Assembly (NCBI GenBank): GCA_963667515.2
Contig: CAXXXY010000008.1
Span: 1 to 64,000 of the forward strand
From: VYDC01 sp963667515
Lineage (GTDB): Bacteria; Chloroflexota; Dehalococcoidia; UBA2979
Direction: 5' to 3'
Length of the DNA stretch: 64,000 nt
Under the pieces are notes generated by a model. That model was not told the origin of the DNA. It saw only the letters and a program-made list of their open reading frames with translations, and searched no databases. This document shows positions 35,451 to 44,135 of this stretch, piece by piece. Position 1 is the stretch's first letter. Every line of letters begins with the position of its first letter. Position numbers and translations under genes: made by a program.

Positions 35451-35657
35451 GCCCTCTCCCTCCGGGCGCCGCTGTGGCCTCGGTCGTGCCGCGCTCGCCG
35501 GCGACCGGGCCTGCGCCCGGCGGGAGGATCGCAGCCCGGTGTTTCCCGGGCTTTGCGCGCGCGTTTCGGCGAGATTGCCGCGGTGTTGCGCTCTCGTTTC
35601 GCGCGCGGCGCGGAGGCGCCGGCCGAGGGCGCGCGGGCGCCTGCGGCTCGCAGCCGC

Positions 35658-35663
35658 TAGAAT
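35658..35663 (+). promoter_or_regulatory. -10 box of the Dam-like methylase gene
   Basis: GCTAGAAT at 35656-35663 fits the local -10 pattern; predicted start near 35670, giving a 24-nt leader that contains a GAGGCAGGA ribosome site before ATG 35694. Confidence 0.5.
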
Positions 35664-35693
35664 CGCGCTCGTCTCCCCCGAGGCAGGACCGGC

Positions 35694-36785
35694 ATGGCGG
35701 CACCCCCGCCCAGCCCCGGCGCGCCCCCGCCCAGCCCCGGCGCCGCTGCGCCCGCGACCGATCAGCGCGCGCCCGCCGCCGGCACGCGCGGCGCTCGCGC
35801 GTCCCGCAACGGCACACGGGCCGCCGCACCGCCGCGGCCCGGCCCCTTCCTGAAGTGGGCGGGCGGCAAGGGGCAGCTGCTGCCGGAGCTGCTGCGGCGT
35901 GTGCCCTCGGGCGTCGGCGGCTACTACGAGCCGATGGTCGGCGGCGGGGCGCTGTTCTTCGCGCTGGCGGGGGACGAGGAGCGGCGGCCACGGCACGCCG
36001 TGCTCAACGACGCCAACGCCGATCTGATGGCCGCCTACCGCGCCGTGCGCGACCTCGTGGAGCCGCTGATCGGCCGGCTCGAGGGCTACGCGCGCGCCTA
36101 CCTCGACGCCGACGCGGAGGAGCGCGCCCGCCTCTACTACGAGGTACGCGAGCGCGAGCCCAAGAGCAAACTGGAGCGCGCCGCGCGGCTGATTTTCCTC
36201 AACCGCACCTGCTTCAACGGCCTCTACCGCGTGAACCGTACCGGTCGCTTCAACGTGCCGCACGGCCGCTACGCGCGACCGCGCATCGTGGACGCGGAGG
36301 CGCTGCGCGCCGCCTCGCGAGCGCTGGCGGAGGTGGAGCTGCGCGACGACGACGTCGAGCAGGCCTGTGCCGGCGCGGGCCCGGGCGACCTCGTCTACCT
36401 CGATCCGCCGTTCGTCCCGCTCAGCGCGACATCGAGCTTCACGGACTACACCGCCGGAAGCTTCGGCCCCGCCGACCAGCTGCGGCTGCGCTGGCTCATC
36501 GACGATCTGACGGAGCGCGGCGCCTGCGTGATGCTCTCGAACTCGCCGACGGACTGGGTGCGCGCCGCCTACGAGACCGCGCGCTACCGCGTCACGCCCG
36601 CCGCGGGGGAGGGATCGCCGGGAGCGGGCGGCCCGGCGCGCGCGGCCCACGCGCACCACCGCATCGAGGAGGTGCAGGCGCGGCGGATGATCAACTCGCG
36701 CGGCGACCGGCGCTCGGCGATCACGGAGCTGATCGTGACGAACCCGCCGCTGGTCGAGGCGCTGGACCGTGGCTCGGCGTCGTAG
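35694..36785 (+). CDS. Dam-type (D12 class) adenine-N6 DNA methyltransferase
   Basis: 363 residues. D12 MTase: SAM-binding FLKWAGGKGQLLPELL (motif I) and EPMVGGGALFFAL, catalytic DPPF in GDLVYLDPPFVPLS (motif IV), and FLNRTCFNGLYRVNRTGRFNVP. Likely target GATC by family, not provable here. A 45-residue Pro/Ala-rich N-terminus precedes the fold. A small PD-(D/E)XK nuclease gene lies convergently downstream, so a DpnII/MboI-like restriction-modification pair is likely. Confidence 0.88.
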   Translation: MAAPPPSPGAPPPSPGAAAPATDQRAPAAGTRGARASRNGTRAAAPPRPGPFLKWAGGKGQLLPELLRRVPSGVGGYYEPMVGGGALFFALAGDEERRPRHAVLNDANADLMAAYRAVRDLVEPLIGRLEGYARAYLDADAEERARLYYEVREREPKSKLERAARLIFLNRTCFNGLYRVNRTGRFNVPHGRYARPRIVDAEALRAASRALAEVELRDDDVEQACAGAGPGDLVYLDPPFVPLSATSSFTDYTAGSFGPADQLRLRWLIDDLTERGACVMLSNSPTDWVRAAYETARYRVTPAAGEGSPGAGGPARAAHAHHRIEEVQARRMINSRGDRRSAITELIVTNPPLVEALDRGSAS

Positions 36786-36850
36786 CGCTGGGCCACGCCG
36801 CCGCGCCGGGCCACGCCGCGGCGCTGGGCCACCCCGCGGCGCTGGGGCAG
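36785..36850 (+). repeat. 18-bp tandem repeat, 3.6 copies
   Basis: Units start at 36785, 36803, 36821 and 36839 (GCGCTGGGCCACGCCGCC and variants). They occupy the gap between the convergent methylase and nuclease genes. Confidence 0.75.
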
Positions 36851-36864
36851 GCGCGCCCCCGCCG

Positions 36865-37263
36865 CTAGTCGTCGTCGATCAGGAAGTAGAGGCGCAGCCA
36901 CGCCTCGAGGTCGTCGAGCTCGACGGCCTTGCCCGTCGAGAGCATGTAGTAGCGGATGTGCTCGGTGAAGCCGGGGCCGGCGAAGCAGAGCAGCCCGTCG
37001 ATGGGCCACGCCGCGATGTCGAGGATCGTGGCGGGGATCTTCTCCTCGGCGGTGCCCTTGCTCGCCTGGAACTTGCATTCGACGCCCAGCGAGCGGCGAC
37101 CCACTCGATCGGTGAGCACGACGTCGATGCGGCGACGCGCGCCCCAGATGCGCCGGCCCACGTAGAGCTGGCGCCGCACCTCGAGGCCCAGCGCCTCGCC
37201 CAGATCGGCGCAGACGCGCTCGAGATCGCGGGCGTTCTTCGGCTCCAGCAGCTGGCCCTGCAC
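36865..37263 (-). CDS. Small PD-(D/E)XK nuclease, probable restriction enzyme
   Basis: 132 residues from GTG 37263. Catalytic core RRIDVVLTD ... GVECKFQASKGTAEEK (D-x(n)-ExK), followed by WPIDGLLCFAGPGF and a helical end EAWLRLYFLIDDD. The convergent Dam-like methylase suggests a restriction partner. At 132 residues it is short for a complete type II enzyme and might be a minimal or decayed form. It starts 21 nt after the aldolase stop, so is probably co-transcribed with it. Confidence 0.65.
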   Translation of the reverse strand: MQGQLLEPKNARDLERVCADLGEALGLEVRRQLYVGRRIWGARRRIDVVLTDRVGRRSLGVECKFQASKGTAEEKIPATILDIAAWPIDGLLCFAGPGFTEHIRYYMLSTGKAVELDDLEAWLRLYFLIDDD

Positions 37264-37284
37264 GCGGCTGGCCCGCCCGCCCCG

Positions 37285-38067
37285 CTAGCCGCTCGCGCCG
37301 GGCGCGGGCACGAGGTCGCGCAGCGAGGCCAGCTCGGCGGCGGCCGTGCGCAGGAAGCGGCCGTCGGCGCCCAGCATCACCATGCGGTAGCCCTGCTCGA
37401 TGTAGCGGCGCGAGTAGTCGGCGCTGTGCGTGTGGATGCCGGGCGTGACGCCGTGGCGTCGGCACGCCTCCAGCACGCTCGCGACGGCCTCGACGTGGCG
37501 CGGGTGGGCGTTGTCGCCCGAGGGCTCGATGCCCAGCGCGTAGGCGAGGTCGGAGGGGCCGACGTAGGCCGCGTCGACCCCCGGCGTTGCGAGGATCGCG
37601 TCGAGGTTGTCGAGCGCCTCGGCGGTCTCGATCATCACCACGCAGGCGATTTCCTCGTTCGCGTGGCGGGCGTAGTCGGCGCCGCCGTAGAGCGCGCCGC
37701 GCGCGGCGCCCGAGGAGCGGATGCCGTCGGGCGGATAGCGGCAGGCCTGCACGGCGCGCGCCGCCTCCTCGGCGGTGGAGACGAGCGGCACGATGACGCC
37801 GTAGGCGCCGGCGTCCAGCGCCTGCATGATCGCGGCGGGCTCGTTCCACGGCACGCGCACGAGCGGCACCACCTCGGTCGTCGAGATCGCCTGCAGCATC
37901 GCGACGGCGTCGCCGAAGTCGATGAGGCCGTGCTGCATGTCGACGCAGAGCCAGTCGAAGCCCTGGTGCGCCATCAGCTCGGCCGAGAACCCCGAGTCGA
38001 TGGTGAGCCAGCCGCCGAGCGTGGCGCGGCCCTCGCGCCAGGCCGCCTTCAGGAGGTTGGGTCGGAT
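37285..38067 (-). CDS. HpcH/HpaI-family aldolase, ATC at the start position
   Basis: 260 residues if begun at the ATC (38067-38065), where the family begins (xRPNLLKAAxREG). AGAGGA sits 7 nt upstream, and no ATG, GTG or TTG is in frame upstream of it. The first ATG is internal (37974, residue 32) and would remove the first strand. Catalytic residues: His in VDMQHGLID, Glu in VMIETAEALDN, Asp in YVGPSDLAYALG. Family members cleave or form 2-oxo acids with metal. Single-base change of ATG or sequencing error is likely. Confidence 0.85.
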   Translation of the reverse strand: MRPNLLKAAWREGRATLGGWLTIDSGFSAELMAHQGFDWLCVDMQHGLIDFGDAVAMLQAISTTEVVPLVRVPWNEPAAIMQALDAGAYGVIVPLVSTAEEAARAVQACRYPPDGIRSSGAARGALYGGADYARHANEEIACVVMIETAEALDNLDAILATPGVDAAYVGPSDLAYALGIEPSGDNAHPRHVEAVASVLEACRRHGVTPGIHTHSADYSRRYIEQGYRMVMLGADGRFLRTAAAELASLRDLVPAPGASG

Positions 38068-38260
38068 GTCGGCTTCCTCTCGCGCGTCGGCGGGCGGGGC
38101 GCCGTAGGGCGGTCGCCGGCAGCATCCGGAGGGGGCGCCGCGCTGTCAATCGAGCCTGACGACGGCAATCGACCCCGCCGCCGCGCAGCGAGCCCCGCCT
38201 AGGCGATCGAGCGTGGGCGGTGGCTCGTCGAGTGGGATGCGTAGCGAGGGAGAGAGCGCG

Positions 38261-38899
38261 ATGACGGCATGGGAGATCGTGGAGACGCCGCTCGGCCCGC
38301 TGTTCGTGGGGGCGTCGAGTGCGGGCGTGCAGCGCATCGACTTCGTGCGGGAGGGACGCGACGAGGCGTGGCTGCGCGCGGCACTCGATCGCGAAGCGGC
38401 GGCGCTCGCGCGCGGCGATCGCGCCCGCACGGCCGCCACTCACGGCGACGCGGCGCGGGGCGACGCGGCGCTGGCGAGCGAGGCAGGGCAGGCCGCCGAG
38501 GCGGGGCGGCAGCTCGCCGCGTACTTCGCGCGCGCGCGCGTCGACTTCGCGCTGCCGCTGGCGCCGCAGGGCACCGCGTTCCAGCGCGCGGTGTGGTCGG
38601 AGCTGCGCACGATCCCCGCGGGCGAGACGCGAAGCTACGCGCGGATCGCCGAGGCCGTGGGTCGCCCCGCCGCGGTCCGCGCGGTCGGGCAGGCGGTGGG
38701 GCGCAACCCGGTCTCGATCGTGGTGCCGTGCCATCGAGTGATCGGCTCGGACGGCTCGCTGACGGGCTACGCGGGCGGGCTCGATCGCAAGCGCTGGCTG
38801 CTCGCGCGGGAGGGCGCGCCCGTGGCGCAGAGGAGCGGCGTGAAGCGGAGCAGAGCGGCGCACGCGAGCGGCCGGGCCTCGAGGAGCGCCGCCGCCTAG
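38261..38899 (+). CDS. ogt: Methylated-DNA-[protein]-cysteine S-methyltransferase
   Basis: 212 residues. Suicide DNA-repair enzyme for O6-alkylguanine. Active site VVPCHRVIG (about residue 163), helix-turn-helix ETRSYARIAEAVGRPAAVRAVG. An Ala/Arg-rich insert of about 25 residues and a basic C-terminal tail are non-conserved. ATG 38261 follows AGGGAGAGA. Confidence 0.92.
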   Translation: MTAWEIVETPLGPLFVGASSAGVQRIDFVREGRDEAWLRAALDREAAALARGDRARTAATHGDAARGDAALASEAGQAAEAGRQLAAYFARARVDFALPLAPQGTAFQRAVWSELRTIPAGETRSYARIAEAVGRPAAVRAVGQAVGRNPVSIVVPCHRVIGSDGSLTGYAGGLDRKRWLLAREGAPVAQRSGVKRSRAAHASGRASRSAAA

Positions 38900-39157
38900 C
38901 CGTCGAGGGCGGGCGCAGGGGAGTTCGAGCCGGGCGCGAGCCGGCCCGGTTGCCCGGGCGGCCCGCTCCGGCATGCGTCCGAGCTCCCGCCGCCATGCCC
39001 GGACGCGCCGCGTCTCGCTCGGCCCGGCAGGCCGAGGCGGGACGCGGGCGCGCATTCTAGCCGCACGGCGCGCGCGCTGTCAGCCGGCGCTCGGGAGCGC
39101 CGCGCGGCGCGCCGAGGCCCGGCGTCGTCGGCCGTCGAGCGTCCGAGGCGCGCGTGC

Positions 39158-39205
39158 TAGCCTCGGCCAGCGTTCCGCTGGACTCGAGGGGCTGCCGCGC
39201 CTGCT
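39158..39205 (+). repeat. -10 box followed by palindromic repeat copy
   Basis: GCTAGCCT (39156-39163) is followed by CCAGCG-TTC-CGCTGG (39167-39181), ACTCGAGGGGCTGCCGC and CTGCTGCAGCG. The stem bases differ from the other copies but pair perfectly. The predicted MFS-gene transcript would begin inside the hairpin. Nothing else is evident in the 377-bp gap 38900-39276 except GC-rich inverted segments near 38965-39010. Confidence 0.6.
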
Positions 39206-39276
39206 GCAGCGACGCGGGTGCTCGTGCGTGCCTGCGTCGGGCTCGGCGGTTCGAGCGACGGATCGACGGAGGCGCC

Positions 39277-40530
39277 ATGGAGCGGCGGGTCGTGCTGGCG
39301 GCCGTGATCGCGCACGCCATGACGCACGGCATGGAGGTGGCGTTCGCGGCGCTGCTGCTGCGCATCGGCGCCGAGTTCGGCGTGGGGCTCGCGGCGCTCG
39401 GCGTGGTCGCGAACGCCGGCACGATCACCTTCGGCGCCACCGCGATCCCCGCGGGCTATCTCTCCGACCGCTACGGCGAGCGCGCGGTGATCGTCTTCGC
39501 GATGGCGGGCGGCGCGGCGCTGTGCGCGCTGGTCGCCGCCTCCCCGAACCTGCCGATGCTGGCGCTGTCGCTGGCGCTGCTGGGCGCGGCGATCGGCGTC
39601 TACCACCCGCCGGGCACCGCGATGGTCGCGACGCTCTCCGTGCGCCGCGGGCGCGCGCTGGCGCGGCACGGCGTCGCGGGCAACGTCGGGCTGGGCGTGG
39701 CGCCCGCGCTCGCGACGGTGGTGGCGATCGCCGTGGACTGGCGCGCGGCCTACCTCGTGCTGGGCGCGCTGGCGCTGGCGGCGGCGCTGGCGGTGTGGCG
39801 GCTGGTGCCCGGCCGCGACGAGGCCAACGCCGAGCGCCGGCGGCTGCGCGCGCGCGAGCAGGCCGACCCGCGCCATCGCGCCGGCTCCACCCCGCCCCGC
39901 GAGCGGCGCTGGCTGATGCCGTCGCTGCTGCTGGTCTACTTAGCGGCGGTGGGGCAGGGCTTCGTCTACCGCGGCGCGATCACCTTCCTGCCGGCGCACC
40001 TGGAGGAGAACCTGCGGCTCTCGCTCTTCGGCTGGGACGCCGAGGCGATGGCGGGCGCCACCACCACCCTCGTGCTGCTCATCGGCGTCGCGGGGCAGCT
40101 GATGGGCGGGCGGCTGACGGATCGCATGCTGGCGGAGCGCGCCGCGATCCCGTTCACGGTGCTGCTGGTACCGGCGCTGCTGCTGATGGCGCCGGCCTCG
40201 GGCTGGCTGCTGGTGCTGGCGGCGGTCGGCTTCGTGATCGGCAACTGGGGGCAGCAGCCGATCTTCAACTCGCTGATGGCCGACTACGCGCCGGGGGGCG
40301 CCGTTGGCCGCGCCTTCGGCTTCCAGTTCTTCATGGCGTTCGGCATCGGCTCGGTGTCGGGCTCGGCCTCGGGGATCGTCGCGGACCGCGCGGGCACGGG
40401 CGCCGCCTTCGCGATGCTGAGCGGCGCCGCGCTGGCGATGCTGATCGCGCTGCTGATCGTGCTCGTGGGCTCGGAGCGTCGCCGCGCGGAGCGGCTGGCC
40501 GCCGCTGCCGTGGAGCGCGCCGCGGGCTGA
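39277..40530 (+). CDS. MFS transporter
   Basis: 417 residues, 12 predicted helices. Motif A-like AGYLSDRYGER between helices 2 and 3 and GGRLTDRMLAERAAIP in the second half; a proline-gated VYHPPGTAMVA in helix 4-5. Cargo unknown. ATG 39277 has GGAGG at 39268-39272. The leader contains a palindromic repeat. Confidence 0.85.
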   Translation: MERRVVLAAVIAHAMTHGMEVAFAALLLRIGAEFGVGLAALGVVANAGTITFGATAIPAGYLSDRYGERAVIVFAMAGGAALCALVAASPNLPMLALSLALLGAAIGVYHPPGTAMVATLSVRRGRALARHGVAGNVGLGVAPALATVVAIAVDWRAAYLVLGALALAAALAVWRLVPGRDEANAERRRLRAREQADPRHRAGSTPPRERRWLMPSLLLVYLAAVGQGFVYRGAITFLPAHLEENLRLSLFGWDAEAMAGATTTLVLLIGVAGQLMGGRLTDRMLAERAAIPFTVLLVPALLLMAPASGWLLVLAAVGFVIGNWGQQPIFNSLMADYAPGGAVGRAFGFQFFMAFGIGSVSGSASGIVADRAGTGAAFAMLSGAALAMLIALLIVLVGSERRRAERLAAAAVERAAG

Positions 40531-40570
40531 GCCGCCTCGTGCCTCAACCCGTGCCTCGGCCTGGGCCTCG

Positions 40571-42103
40571 CTAGGCGACGAGCTCGTCGTCGACGACCAG
40601 CGATCCCCGGCCATCCGCGGCCGGCGCCGCCGGCGTCGCGATCGAGGGCGGGTAGGGGTGCAACGCCGAGGCGCGGACGCGGCGACCGATGTCGCGCACG
40701 ACCTCGACGTGGTCGCGCGAGAGCAGGGCGGGCGCGGTGAGCCCGACCGAGCGCGCGATGACGTGCAGGTCCGCGACGAGCGCGCGGTGGTAGGCGGCGA
40801 CGCGGCCCTGCTTGCGCTCCGGCACCAGCGCGCGCTGCCGCCAGCGGCTCTGCGTCGCCACGCCCGTCGGGCACTCGTTGGTGTGACAGCGCAGCGCCTG
40901 GATGCAGCCGATCGAGAGCATGAAGCCGCGCCCCACGTTCACCAGGTCGGCGCCCAGCGCCAGCAGCATCGCGGCATCGGCGCCCGTGATGATGCGGCCG
41001 GCGCCGACCAGCACGACGCGATCGCGCACGCCGTGGCGGCGATAGGCGTTGTCGGCTTCGACGATCGCCTCGTGCAGCGGCAGCCCCATGTGGTCGGCCA
41101 GCGAGGGCGGCGCGGCGCCCGTGCCGCCCTCCGCGCCGTCGATCGAGAGGTAGTCGGGGCCGCGGCCGCTCGCCGCGCGCTCGCGCGCCAGCTCCTCCAG
41201 GAACGTCGCGCTGCCCACGGCGATCTTCACCCCCACGGGCACCGGCACCAGCCGCTGCACGCGCTCGACGAAGTCGAGCAGCCCCGCCGTGTCCGAGAAC
41301 TCGTGGAAGCGGTTCGGCGAGTAGGAGGGCTGGCCCTCCGGGATGCCGCGCGCCGCCGAGATCTCGGCGGTGACCTTGCCGCCGGGGAGGATCCCGCCCT
41401 TGCCGGGCTTCGCGCCCTGCCCGATCTTGATCTCGACGGCGCGCACCTGATCCAGCGCGCCGATCGCCGCCAGCCGCTCCTCGTCGAGCGCGCCCTCGGG
41501 CGTGCGCACGCCGTACTTCGCGGCGCCGAACTGGTAGACGACCTCGCCGCCGCCCTCCAGGTGGTACGGCGCCAGCCCGCCCTCGCCCGAGTTGATCCAG
41601 CAGCCGGCCTCCGCCGCGCCCGCGGAGAGCGCGCGAATCGCGGGGCCGGAGAGCGCGCCGAAGGACATCGGCGCGAGGTTCACGTAGGAGGCGGGCGCGT
41701 AGGGGCGCGGGCGGTCGGGCCCGATCCGCACGCGCGGCGGCGCGACGGGCGCCTCCTCGTCGAGCGCGTGGAAGGGCGAGGGGAGGAAGTGGAACGAGCC
41801 CGGCCGCCACGGGTCCTGCTGCGTGCCGAAGCCGACCGCGCTCTCGATCCCCTTGGACGTCTGGTAGACCCACGAGCGCTGCGCGCGGCTGTAGGGCCGC
41901 TCCTCCAGGTCGTTGGTGACGATGTACTGGCGGAGCTCCGGCCCGAACTGCTCCACGAGGTAGCGCAGCCGCCCGACCAGCGGGTAGACCCGGCGCACCG
42001 AGTGCCGCGTCTGCAGCACGTCCTGGAGCGCCAGCAGCGCCAGCGCGCCCACGACGGCGAGCGCGATGAGCGCGGGCAGCGGCAGCGCACCGATCACGGG
42101 CAT
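40571..42103 (-). CDS. FMN-binding glutamate synthase family protein
   Basis: 510 residues. N-terminal membrane anchor (PALIALAVVGALALLALQDV), then the glutamate synthase large-subunit FMN/Fe-S barrel: PMSFGALSGPAIRALS, NSGEGG, IKIGQGAKPGKGGILPG, DGAEGGTGAAPPSLADHMGLP, and the Cys cluster CIQALRCHTNECPTGVAT. It lacks the glutamine amidotransferase domain, as in archaeal-type and stand-alone GltB-like proteins; the true reaction is unknown. ATG 42103 follows GGAGGTCC. Confidence 0.88.
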   Translation of the reverse strand: MPVIGALPLPALIALAVVGALALLALQDVLQTRHSVRRVYPLVGRLRYLVEQFGPELRQYIVTNDLEERPYSRAQRSWVYQTSKGIESAVGFGTQQDPWRPGSFHFLPSPFHALDEEAPVAPPRVRIGPDRPRPYAPASYVNLAPMSFGALSGPAIRALSAGAAEAGCWINSGEGGLAPYHLEGGGEVVYQFGAAKYGVRTPEGALDEERLAAIGALDQVRAVEIKIGQGAKPGKGGILPGGKVTAEISAARGIPEGQPSYSPNRFHEFSDTAGLLDFVERVQRLVPVPVGVKIAVGSATFLEELARERAASGRGPDYLSIDGAEGGTGAAPPSLADHMGLPLHEAIVEADNAYRRHGVRDRVVLVGAGRIITGADAAMLLALGADLVNVGRGFMLSIGCIQALRCHTNECPTGVATQSRWRQRALVPERKQGRVAAYHRALVADLHVIARSVGLTAPALLSRDHVEVVRDIGRRVRASALHPYPPSIATPAAPAADGRGSLVVDDELVA

Positions 42104-42179
42104 CGCGGACCTCCATCGGGAGCATCGACAGTCGCGGAGACGGGGCGCAGCGCGGTGCGCTCCGAGGCGTGCAGCGGGT

Positions 42180-42770
42180 CTAGCGCCAGCGATCGAGGAG
42201 CGGCAGCAGCTCCGGGAGGCGTTCGATCACGGCGTCGGGCTCCACCTCGTACGGCGGCACGTCGGGGTTGGGGCGCAGCACCGCGCGCATCCCCGCCGAC
42301 TGCGCGCCGTGCACGTCGTCGAACGGCCGCTCGCCGACGAAGACGGTGCGCGCCGCCTCGGGGCCGCCCAGCGCGTCGAGCGCCGCGCGGAAGGCCAGCG
42401 CGTGCGGCTTCATGTGCGGCAGCTCGCTGGTGTAGACGCGCGCGTCGATGAGCGCGGCGAGGCGGTCGCGCTCCAGGAAGCGCTCGTGGAAGGCGCGCGG
42501 CCAGTGGGTGTTGGAGAGCAGCCCCACGGCGATGCCGCGGTCGCGCAGCGCCGCGAGGGTCGCCTCGGCCTCGGGGTCGTGCCGGATGTGCGGCGTCCAG
42601 CTGTCGAGGTAGCGGACGGCCGCCGCCTCCAGCACCGCCTCGGCGACGTCGACGCCGAGCTCGCGCGCGGCGTCCGCGAGGATGTCGGCGAGCGTGCCCG
42701 AGCGCTGGTCGCTGGCCGTGCGCGCCCAGAACGCCTCCTCGACGGCGCCGAGCCGCAGGCGAGCCGGTTC
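42180..42770 (-). pseudogene. HAD-family hydrolase lacking its N-terminus
   Basis: The open region contains HAD motif II (VGLLSNTHWPRAFHE), motif III Lys (LPHMKPHALAF) and motif IV (VFVGERPFDDVHGAQSAGM), but motif I with the nucleophilic Asp is absent: upstream sequence is the DUF1684 gene in another frame. About 35-40 residues of the usual N-terminus are gone, so the protein should be inactive. Deletion or assembly join at about 42755-42770. Confidence 0.75.
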
Positions 42771-43231
42771 TCGGCGGGCGGCAGCGGGCACGACCAGCGC
42801 TCGTTGTAGGCGCAGTAGGGGTTGTAGGCGTAGTTGAAGTCGAGGATCACGCCGCCGTCGGGCGCCTCCTCGGGCTCCAGGTAGCGCCCCGCGCCGTAGC
42901 TCTCGCCGCCCGAGGTGGCGTCGCGGAACGGGACGAAGAGCGCGCCGTCCGCCGGGTCGCGGTAGATCGTGATCGCGGCAGGCTCGCCGTCGATGTCGAA
43001 AGCGGCGCGCGCCCAGCGCTCGTAGCTCGCGACCTCGCCGGTGCTCGTCTGCATCTCGACGCGCTCGGGCCGCTCGAAGGGCTCGGGGCGCAGCGCGAGC
43101 GCCAGCTCGGGCCGCTCGTCGAAGTAGGCGAGCCCCGCGAACGAGCGGTGCTGCTCCGGCGTCAGCGGCGACTGCGGGTCGTCCCGGAAGAAGGCGTCCT
43201 TGGCCGCGCGGAACTCGCTGAGCTCGCTCAT
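42410..43231 (-). CDS. DUF1684 protein with out-of-frame tail
   Basis: DUF1684 occupies about residues 1-155: RDATSGGESYGAGRYLE, then LDFNYAYNPYCAYNERWSCPLPPAENRL, which in homologues is nearly the C-terminus. After ENRLA the frame departs from any family and runs about 115 Arg/Ser/Thr-rich residues antiparallel to the HAD coding frame, so that tail is an artefact of the join with the HAD gene. ATG 43231 lies 21 nt after the DUF6159 stop. Function of DUF1684 is unknown. Confidence 0.7.
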   Translation of the reverse strand: MSELSEFRAAKDAFFRDDPQSPLTPEQHRSFAGLAYFDERPELALALRPEPFERPERVEMQTSTGEVASYERWARAAFDIDGEPAAITIYRDPADGALFVPFRDATSGGESYGAGRYLEPEEAPDGGVILDFNYAYNPYCAYNERWSCPLPPAENRLACGSAPSRRRSGRARPATSARARSPTSSRTPRASSASTSPRRCWRRRPSATSTAGRRTSGTTPRPRRPSRRCATAASPWGCSPTPTGRAPSTSASWSATASPRSSTRASTPASCRT

Positions 43232-43252
43232 CGCGCGGCACGCCCCCCGCGG

Positions 43253-44101
43253 CTAGCGGGCGCGGTAGGCGCCCGAGAGCGTGCCGCGGTCGAAGCCCTG
43301 CGGCACCTCGCCGTTCGCGTGCTCGTAGAGCGCGGCCTTGAAGATGCCCTCCAGCGCCTGCACCGTGCCGAACGCCAGTCCCACGAGCAGCACGCCGAGG
43401 AAGAGGCCGGCGATCGGGCTGATGGCGAAGATCGCGGCCGCCGGGAGGAAGGCGACGAGGCCGGCGACGAGGTAGAAGAGGCCAAAGCCGAAGGAGGCGG
43501 TGGCCTGCTGCCCCCAGCTGCGCCGGAACATGCCGCCCGAGCGCTTGATCGCCCCGATCGGCCCGATGCCCTCGGCGACCAGCACCGGCACCACGAAGAA
43601 GGTCATGTACGCCCACACGCCGCCCACGATCGAGAGCGCGATGCGGCCGAGGAAGTTGTCGGTGCGGCTGCGTGCGATCTGCAGGATCAGCCCGACCGTC
43701 GCCGCGACGATCGCCCAGCCGAGGATCTGCGGCAGGTGCGTGGAGGCCGCGCGCAGCCCCGAGCGGACGTTGGGGTCGCCGCCGCGCAGCCGCTCCAGCG
43801 CCGCGGCGACCAGCGCCGCGTTGAAGAAGATCACGATGAAGTAGCCCAGCACGTAGAGCCCCAGCGAGAGCACGATGTCGACGGCCTGCACCTCTTCCTC
43901 GGTGCTCTGGCTGGCCGTGAGCGCGTCCACGCGGTCGAGCGTGCCCGTCGTGCTCGCGATGGCCGCGAAGATGCCGATCGTGATCAGCAGCCCGATACCC
44001 GCGAAGATCGGGAACCAGATCAGTTCGCGGTCCTTCATCAGGACGCGCCAGCTCATCTTCATGAGATCGATGGTGTGGCGGATCGTGCCGAAGAAGCCCA
44101 T
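43253..44101 (-). CDS. DUF6159-like multi-pass membrane protein
   Basis: 282 residues, six or so membrane segments; N-terminus GFFGTIRHTIDLMKMSWRVLMKDRELIWFPI resembles the DUF6159 family. Function unknown. ATG 44101 lies 6 nt after TATACT (minus strand), so the message should be leaderless. An IS481-family element is inserted 22 bp upstream of that -10. Confidence 0.75.
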   Translation of the reverse strand: MGFFGTIRHTIDLMKMSWRVLMKDRELIWFPIFAGIGLLITIGIFAAIASTTGTLDRVDALTASQSTEEEVQAVDIVLSLGLYVLGYFIVIFFNAALVAAALERLRGGDPNVRSGLRAASTHLPQILGWAIVAATVGLILQIARSRTDNFLGRIALSIVGGVWAYMTFFVVPVLVAEGIGPIGAIKRSGGMFRRSWGQQATASFGFGLFYLVAGLVAFLPAAAIFAISPIAGLFLGVLLVGLAFGTVQALEGIFKAALYEHANGEVPQGFDRGTLSGAYRAR

Positions 44102-44107
44102 GGCACC

Positions 44108-44113
44108 AGTATA
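44108..44113 (-). promoter_or_regulatory. -10 box of the DUF6159 gene (leaderless arrangement)
   Basis: GCTATACT on the minus strand ends 6 nt before ATG 44101. The region where a -35 would lie (about 44131-44136) is the IS junction. Confidence 0.5.
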
Positions 44114-44135
44114 GCGATCCTCGCGGGCGGCTAGC

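Noticed and set aside
38900..39060. Small RNA suggested by inverted segments CGTCCG/CGGACG
   Set aside because: Short stems with an 18-nt loop are expected by chance at this GC content, and no promoter or terminator is evident.
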